From Planobispora longispora (lineage in GTDB: Bacteria > Actinomycetota > Actinomycetes > Streptosporangiales > Streptosporangiaceae): a stretch of DNA of 64,000 nucleotides. This document shows positions 59,743-64,000 of the stretch, in pieces. Position 1 is the first letter of the stretch, and each line of letters begins with the position of its first letter. Both the position numbers and the translations under genes were made by a program. The stretch lies in NCBI RefSeq assembly GCF_016863135.1, contig NZ_BOOH01000023.1, positions 248,001-312,000 of the forward strand. Reading direction: 5' to 3'. The notes beneath the pieces were generated by a model. That model made no database searches. It worked only from the letters and a program-made list of their open reading frames with translations, and was not told the DNA's origin.

Positions 59743-60336
59743 CTATGCCTCCAGAACGGCCCTGGCCGCAAGGATCGCCATCCGCTCGGCCGACCCGGGC
59801 GGCCTGCGGCCCGCGAGCAGGTGCCTCCTGACCGCCGCGTACGGGATGTCCACCAGCGCGAAGACCATCCGCTCCGGCCCGTCCGGCACGTCCGCCCCGA
59901 AATACCGCCGGACCAGGTCGGCCAGCGCCTCCCGGACCTCCTCGTTCAGCCCCCTCAGGTCGTCGGCCAGCTCGGCGGGCCAGGAGTCGAGCAGGTCCTC
60001 CCGCCGGTGCAGCAGCAACAACCGCGCCTCGGCCGGGCGCCCGGCGGGCCAGCGGATCACGTGCGCGACCGCCGCCTCCACCGCGGCGCGCGGGTCGGCC
60101 CGCCGTACGGCCTCCAGATAGCCCTCCTGGAAGCGGCGGACCGCGCGGATCCACAGGTGCGCCACCAGAAGGTCGCGCGAGGCGTAACGGTGGTAGATCG
60201 ACCCGCTGGGCGCCCCCAGCCGGGCCGCGATCGCCGAGACCGTCACCGCCGCCTGCCCGCCCTCCGCGGCGAGCTCCGCCGCGGCGTCGAGGATCTGGTC
60301 GTTGCCGAACTTCGCTGGTCGTCCCACCCGAGGCAC
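59743..60336 (-). CDS. TetR-family regulator
   Basis: A 197-residue protein. The HTH, VTVSAIAARLGAPSGSIYHR, at residues about 33-52 is followed by the YASRDLLVAHLW segment, and the rest is the all-helical ligand-binding core. Size is normal. GTG at 60336 gives VPRVGRPAKFG; the next GTG at 60327 is possible. It is followed on the same strand by the SnoaL gene with a strong palindrome between, so it probably represses that gene in response to an unknown ligand. Confidence 0.92.
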   Translation of the reverse strand: MPRVGRPAKFGNDQILDAAAELAAEGGQAAVTVSAIAARLGAPSGSIYHRYASRDLLVAHLWIRAVRRFQEGYLEAVRRADPRAAVEAAVAHVIRWPAGRPAEARLLLLHRREDLLDSWPAELADDLRGLNEEVREALADLVRRYFGADVPDGPERMVFALVDIPYAAVRRHLLAGRRPPGSAERMAILAARAVLEA

Positions 60337-60546
60337 GGTAGCGCCTGATCCCGCGCCGGGCGCGGGGGAACGGTCCGGGAAACCGCCCGGGAAACCGCCC
60401 GCGACGACGGTCCGGACGATCCGCGGAGACGTTTCGGAGCACGACCTGCGGAGACGTCCAGGGAAAGGACCCGAGGAGACGGCACGGCACGACGTCGCAC
60501 CCCCGGCGCGCCGATCGGCGCCCCGCCGGCCCAGGCCGTATGCTAC

Positions 60547-60584
60547 AACTTAGGTATGCCTAATTAATTAGGCATACCTAAGTT
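60547..60584. promoter_or_regulatory. Double iron box (DtxR/IdeR-type), perfect 38-bp palindrome
   Basis: AACTTAGGTATGCCTAATT (60547-60565) is exactly mirrored by 60566-60584. Each half carries a TTAGG-N-ATGCCTAA core of the DmdR/IdeR iron box (consensus TTAGGTTAGSCTAACCTAA), giving two overlapping sites. It lies 18 bp upstream of the siderophore-interacting-protein start, in the place where repressor with Fe2+ would block transcription. Confidence 0.9.
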
Positions 60585-60602
60585 GATCTCATGGGAGTGG
60601 CG

Positions 60603-61445
60603 ATGGCAGAGGGCAGGCGCCCGCGGAAGGTGACCCGGGGCGAGGTGCTCCGCACGGAACGGCTCACCCCGCACATGATCAGAGTGGTGCTCGGCGGCGA
60701 GGGACTCCGCGACTTCACCGCGGGCGAGTTCACCGACCACTACGTGAAGCTGCTGTTCCCCCCGGCGGGGGTGACCTACCCGCGGCCGTTCGACCTGGAG
60801 GCGATCCAGCGCGACCTGCCGCGCGAGCAGTGGCCCACCACCCGCACCTACACGGTCCGCGCCTGGGACCCCGAGGCGGTCGAGCTGACGCTCGACTTCG
60901 TCCACCACGGCGACAGCGGTCTCGCCGGCCCGTGGGCCGCGCGGGTCCAGCCGGGCGAGGAGATCTTCTTCTTCGGCCCCGGCGGCGCCTACGCCCCCTC
61001 CCCCGAGGCCGACTGGCACCTGCTGGCCGGCGACGAGAGCGCCCTGCCCGCCATCGCCGCGTCCCTGGAGCGCCTGCCCTCCGGCGCCCCGGCCCACGTG
61101 TTCGTCGAGGTCGCCGGCCCCGAGGAGGAGCAGCCTCTCGGCTCCTCCGGCGACGTGAAGCTCGTCTGGCTGCACCGCGGCGACGCGCCGATCGGCGAGG
61201 CCCTGGTCGCCGCCGTCCGCGAGCTCGACTTCCCCGGGGGGACCCCGCACGTCTTCGTCCACGGCGAGGCGAACTTCGTCAAGGCCCTCCGCCGCCACCT
61301 GCGCGCCGAGCGCGACATCCCGCTCTCGCAGATGTCCATCTCCGGCTACTGGCGTCTGGGGCGCGACGAGGACGGCTGGCAGTCCACCAAGCGCGAGTGG
61401 AACCAGCAGGTCGAGGACGAAGAGGCCGCCATCCTCTCCCCCTGA
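60603..61445 (+). CDS. Siderophore-interacting protein (NAD(P)H flavin ferric-siderophore reductase)
   Basis: A 280-residue SIP of the ferredoxin-NADP reductase-like family. FAD-binding RTYTVRAWDPEAVELTLDFV and HGDSGLAGPWAARVQPGEEI are typical, and GGTPHVFVHGEANFVKALRR is the pyridine-nucleotide domain. The C-terminal ISGYWRLGRDEDGWQ is the family signature. It reduces imported Fe(III)-siderophores to release iron. ATG 60603 follows GGGAG; ATG 60591 is in frame. The overlapping iron boxes upstream predict iron repression. No siderophore synthesis or uptake gene is in the window. Confidence 0.94.
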   Translation: MAEGRRPRKVTRGEVLRTERLTPHMIRVVLGGEGLRDFTAGEFTDHYVKLLFPPAGVTYPRPFDLEAIQRDLPREQWPTTRTYTVRAWDPEAVELTLDFVHHGDSGLAGPWAARVQPGEEIFFFGPGGAYAPSPEADWHLLAGDESALPAIAASLERLPSGAPAHVFVEVAGPEEEQPLGSSGDVKLVWLHRGDAPIGEALVAAVRELDFPGGTPHVFVHGEANFVKALRRHLRAERDIPLSQMSISGYWRLGRDEDGWQSTKREWNQQVEDEEAAILSP

Positions 61446-61463
61446 TGGGGGGCGCCACGACGG

Positions 61464-64000
61464 TCACCGGTCGAGTCGCCCGTGCAGCGCGCGGGCCGCG
61501 CGGACGTAGCCGCTCGTCGCCCTGTGCGCGGCGATCCGCGCGACCTCCGGGATCGGGCCGCGCGCGTCCGCCCGGCGGGCGGCCTCGGCGGCGAAGGCGA
61601 GCGCCCGGGTGTGGGCGGAGTGCGCCCGCTCCCCCGGCCCCGGCAGGTAGACGGGGAGCAGGCCGGTCATGATCTCCCAGACCTCCCGGTGCGCCCCCTT
61701 CCTCGCGCACTCCTCCAGCGACGACAGCGCGTCGTTCAGCTTGGCCGACGTCCTGCGCAGCACCAGGCCGAGCTGGCGGCCGCACTCCGCGGCGGGCAGG
61801 CACCCGGCGGCGGCCGCCCGCAGAAACAGCTCCTGGCCTCGCTCGGCCGACCGGTGCCAGCCACGATCGGCCAGCAGGTAGGCGACCGGCAGCGCCAGCC
61901 CCTCACCCACCGGTCCGTCCTGGTGGAACAGCCCGGCGACGTATCGGTGGAAGTAACCGGGCCGGTTCCAGCCGTCGAGCAGGTGCGGCAGCAGGTGCAT
62001 GGCCACCGCCTCCCGGTCGGAGGGCAGCAGCAGCCACCAGGAGTCCATGTGGACGCCGTATTCGTCCCGCCGGTAGGGGGGCGGGTCGGCCAGCAGCACG
62101 TCGAGCAGGGGCTGCCCGGCCGGTTCCAGCCGGATGCGGGGGTGCAGCCGGGGGTGGTGCTCGCCCGGCTGCAGGTCATGGGTGTATTCGAGGTCGCCGT
62201 GGGACCAGTCCACGCGCGTCACCGGCTCCGGCCGCTCCTTCAGCCATCGCGCCAGCATGACGCCCGCCTCGGAGACCAGCCGCCCCCCGCGCTCCACGAT
62301 CTCCGGATCGACCTCCCGGGGCAGGCGCAGCAGCGCCTGCTGCAGGTCGGCGGGCAGGGCCGTCGCGCCCGCCCGCTCGTAGCCCTCCAGCCGGGCGACC
62401 AGCTCGGCGGGGTCGATGTGGCCGGAGGTCAGGGTCGGCGTGGCCAGCAGGTACGGCGGGAGCGTCCCGGCCTTCAGCGCGGCGTGGACCTCGGCGCAGC
62501 GCAGCAGCATGGCCCGGTGCGGCGGCGAGACGGAGTCCGGGCCGGGCAGCCGGTCACGTGGTTCCTCCGGTTCCTCCGGTTCCTCCTCCGGACGCCTCCA
62601 GCTCCCCGACGACATCATGGAGATGCCGAGGATCTCCCCTTCGATCGGGAGCCCCTCCTCGAAATGCTCAAGGTTGCCCAGGGGGATGCCCTGCTCTGCG
62701 AGAGCGGCGGCGATGTTCTCGCGCGTCTCGGCGGGCAGCCGGCCGAAATCGGTCTCCACGTCGGTCTCCACCCCATCCTCGGCGATGCGCACGCTGAGAA
62801 CATGATGGGCGTAGGCGGGGGCGCGCTCGGGCTCGGGGACGGGCGGCTCGGCGCCGGGGTCGGCGGCCTCCCGCAGCAGCGCCTCGGCCCACTGCTCGGG
62901 CCGGGTCCAGTGGCGGTGGCCGTAGAGCTCGGTCTGCCCCGGCAGCGGTTCCCCGGCCGTCCTCGCTTCCGGTGAGCGCACGAAGCCGTCGAGCCAGCGC
63001 TCGAACTCGACGCCGTCGTGGACCCGGGTGTACGTGCCGGTCAGGTCGCCGAGCGCCGGGAGGAACGGCCTGCGGGCGGGCGCCTCGAACGACGGAAGCG
63101 GGACCGGCCGGAAGTCGTCGGTCTCCTCGGCCGGCGAGCAGTCCACCTCGCCGTACGCCGCGGACAGCCGTTCCGCCAGGTCCGGGGGAAGGGTGCTCGC
63201 CGCCTCGCGCACGGCCTCGGCCCCGACCGGGGAGAAGCGCCCGGCGTGCCGGACGGCCAGCCGTACCGCACGCTCCCGGACCTCGTACGACTCGCTCAGG
63301 AACGCCGAGGCCAGCGCGGGCGCCAGGTGGTCGAGGCCGCCGCCGGCGTCCCGGGCCGCCCGGTCGAGCAGGGTCAGCCCGGCGCGGACCAGCTTGCCCT
63401 CGGCGCGGAACAGCAGCGCCTCCACCGCCTCGCCGATCAGCCCACCGGTCTCCCCGTCCAGGGCACCGGCGCGGCGCAGCTCCCGCAGCGCCAGCTCGGC
63501 CACCGGTCCCGGCGCGGCGGGCAGCAGCCGCAGGTGGTCGCGGGCGCGTTCCGGGCTCGGGGCGGGGTCGAGCAGGTCGTACAGACGTACGAAGAACCGC
63601 AGGTCGGCGGCGTCCCCGCCGAGCAGGAAGCGCCGGACGCAGCCGTCGACCAGCAGGTCGCGGTCGAGGCGGCCCGCGTCGGCCAGGTCGCGCAGCGAGC
63701 GCAGCCAGGAGTGCCGCTCCCGGTCCCATTCGGGCGCCTCGACCCGGTCCTCGCGCAGCGCCCGGCCCACGCCCTGGGCCTCGAAGATCCGCGGGAGCAG
63801 ATGCCCGGTCAGCGGGTCGTTCTCCAGGTCGGCCGGCGTGGACACCCAGGCGACCACGAGCGGGTCGTGGTCGGGCGGGACGGCTCCGGTACGGCGCAGC
63901 ATCTCCAGCGCCAGCTCCGCGCTGTCGTCCCTGGCCCGCCCCCGGGTGGCGCGCAACCGCAGAGCGAGACGGACGGCCAGGTCGGCCTGCCACTCCGGAG
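61464..64000 (-). CDS. Large hypothetical helical-repeat protein, cut by the window edge
   Basis: At least 845 residues; the frame is still open at the right edge, so the N terminus is outside. Much of the sequence is helical repeats (ELALEMLRRTG, LRSLRDLADAG, LALRELRRAGAL) suggesting HEAT-like or DUF6493-like architecture; no catalytic motif is seen. An acidic EEPEEPEEPRD insert lies at about residue 497. TTG 63956 is merely the first start in the window. The acceptor or partner is unknown. It converges on the SIP gene with an 18-bp gap. Confidence 0.75.
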   Translation of the reverse strand, partial: PEWQADLAVRLALRLRATRGRARDDSAELALEMLRRTGAVPPDHDPLVVAWVSTPADLENDPLTGHLLPRIFEAQGVGRALREDRVEAPEWDRERHSWLRSLRDLADAGRLDRDLLVDGCVRRFLLGGDAADLRFFVRLYDLLDPAPSPERARDHLRLLPAAPGPVAELALRELRRAGALDGETGGLIGEAVEALLFRAEGKLVRAGLTLLDRAARDAGGGLDHLAPALASAFLSESYEVRERAVRLAVRHAGRFSPVGAEAVREAASTLPPDLAERLSAAYGEVDCSPAEETDDFRPVPLPSFEAPARRPFLPALGDLTGTYTRVHDGVEFERWLDGFVRSPEARTAGEPLPGQTELYGHRHWTRPEQWAEALLREAADPGAEPPVPEPERAPAYAHHVLSVRIAEDGVETDVETDFGRLPAETRENIAAALAEQGIPLGNLEHFEEGLPIEGEILGISMMSSGSWRRPEEEPEEPEEPRDRLPGPDSVSPPHRAMLLRCAEVHAALKAGTLPPYLLATPTLTSGHIDPAELVARLEGYERAGATALPADLQQALLRLPREVDPEIVERGGRLVSEAGVMLARWLKERPEPVTRVDWSHGDLEYTHDLQPGEHHPRLHPRIRLEPAGQPLLDVLLADPPPYRRDEYGVHMDSWWLLLPSDREAVAMHLLPHLLDGWNRPGYFHRYVAGLFHQDGPVGEGLALPVAYLLADRGWHRSAERGQELFLRAAAAGCLPAAECGRQLGLVLRRTSAKLNDALSSLEECARKGAHREVWEIMTGLLPVYLPGPGERAHSAHTRALAFAAEAARRADARGPIPEVARIAAHRATSGYVRAARALHGRLDR

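Overview
The window is high-GC actinobacterial DNA. GTG/TTG starts, ATGA/GTGA overlaps between operon genes, an acVLRF1-type release factor homologue, an IdeR/DmdR-type iron box, paired dynamin-like GTPases and an SrsABC-like phenolic-lipid locus all fit a filamentous actinomycete. Streptosporangiaceae or a relative is my guess from overall gene style; there is no rRNA or other decisive marker. No CRISPR array or intact tRNA/rRNA gene was seen.

Layout. 0-3.6 kb: a winged-helix regulator, moaA, an orphan LanC-like cyclase and a hotdog thioesterase. 3.7-11.9 kb: one tightly overlapping minus-strand operon of eight genes (membrane protein, GT2, YvcK/CofD-like protein, HAD phosphatase, nucleotidyltransferase, GT4, MOP flippase, GT4) for an unknown surface glycan or glycolipid, with a divergent LacI regulator. 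13.7-15.5 kb: a cytochrome P450 and a DUF2267 protein. 15.6-22.9 kb: a scrappy accessory stretch with small hypothetical and membrane genes, a broken flavoprotein, a frameshifted TetR, a GNAT tail, an IS5 transposase remnant and a tRNA-3'-half-like sequence; it looks like an old recombination site.

23-31 kb: RtcB RNA ligase, a GNAT, a secreted FG-GAP protein, then a UbiA prenyltransferase divergent from a type III PKS / ICMT-type methyltransferase / FAD oxygenase operon (phenolic lipid or quinone). A perfect 21-bp inverted repeat sits in the shared promoter. 31-39 kb: a secreted proline-rich protein, a long-chain acyl-CoA ligase, a TRIC-like membrane protein, a MocR regulator divergent from YczE, and a GH15 trehalase/glucoamylase.

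39-49 kb is the most interesting block. A lipobox- and TM-bearing protein carries a C-terminal GrpE head domain. Next come an ECF sigma factor, a tiny very acidic protein and two adjacent dynamin-like GTPases. A divergent Hsp70 ATPase follows whose substrate-binding domain is replaced by a beta-propeller-like region. I propose that these form a chaperone-dynamin membrane-remodelling module.

49-64 kb is mostly housekeeping or scattered genes: LD-carboxypeptidase, sulfotransferase, ABC exporter, enoyl-CoA hydratase, small HTH protein, ABC-F ATPase, acVLRF1, degenerate EAL-CBS protein, a TetR/SnoaL pair with an evident operator, an iron-regulated siderophore-interacting protein, and a large protein cut by the window edge. 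Throughout, many coding regions carry short in-frame tandem repeats at termini or loops, a recurring feature of this genome.
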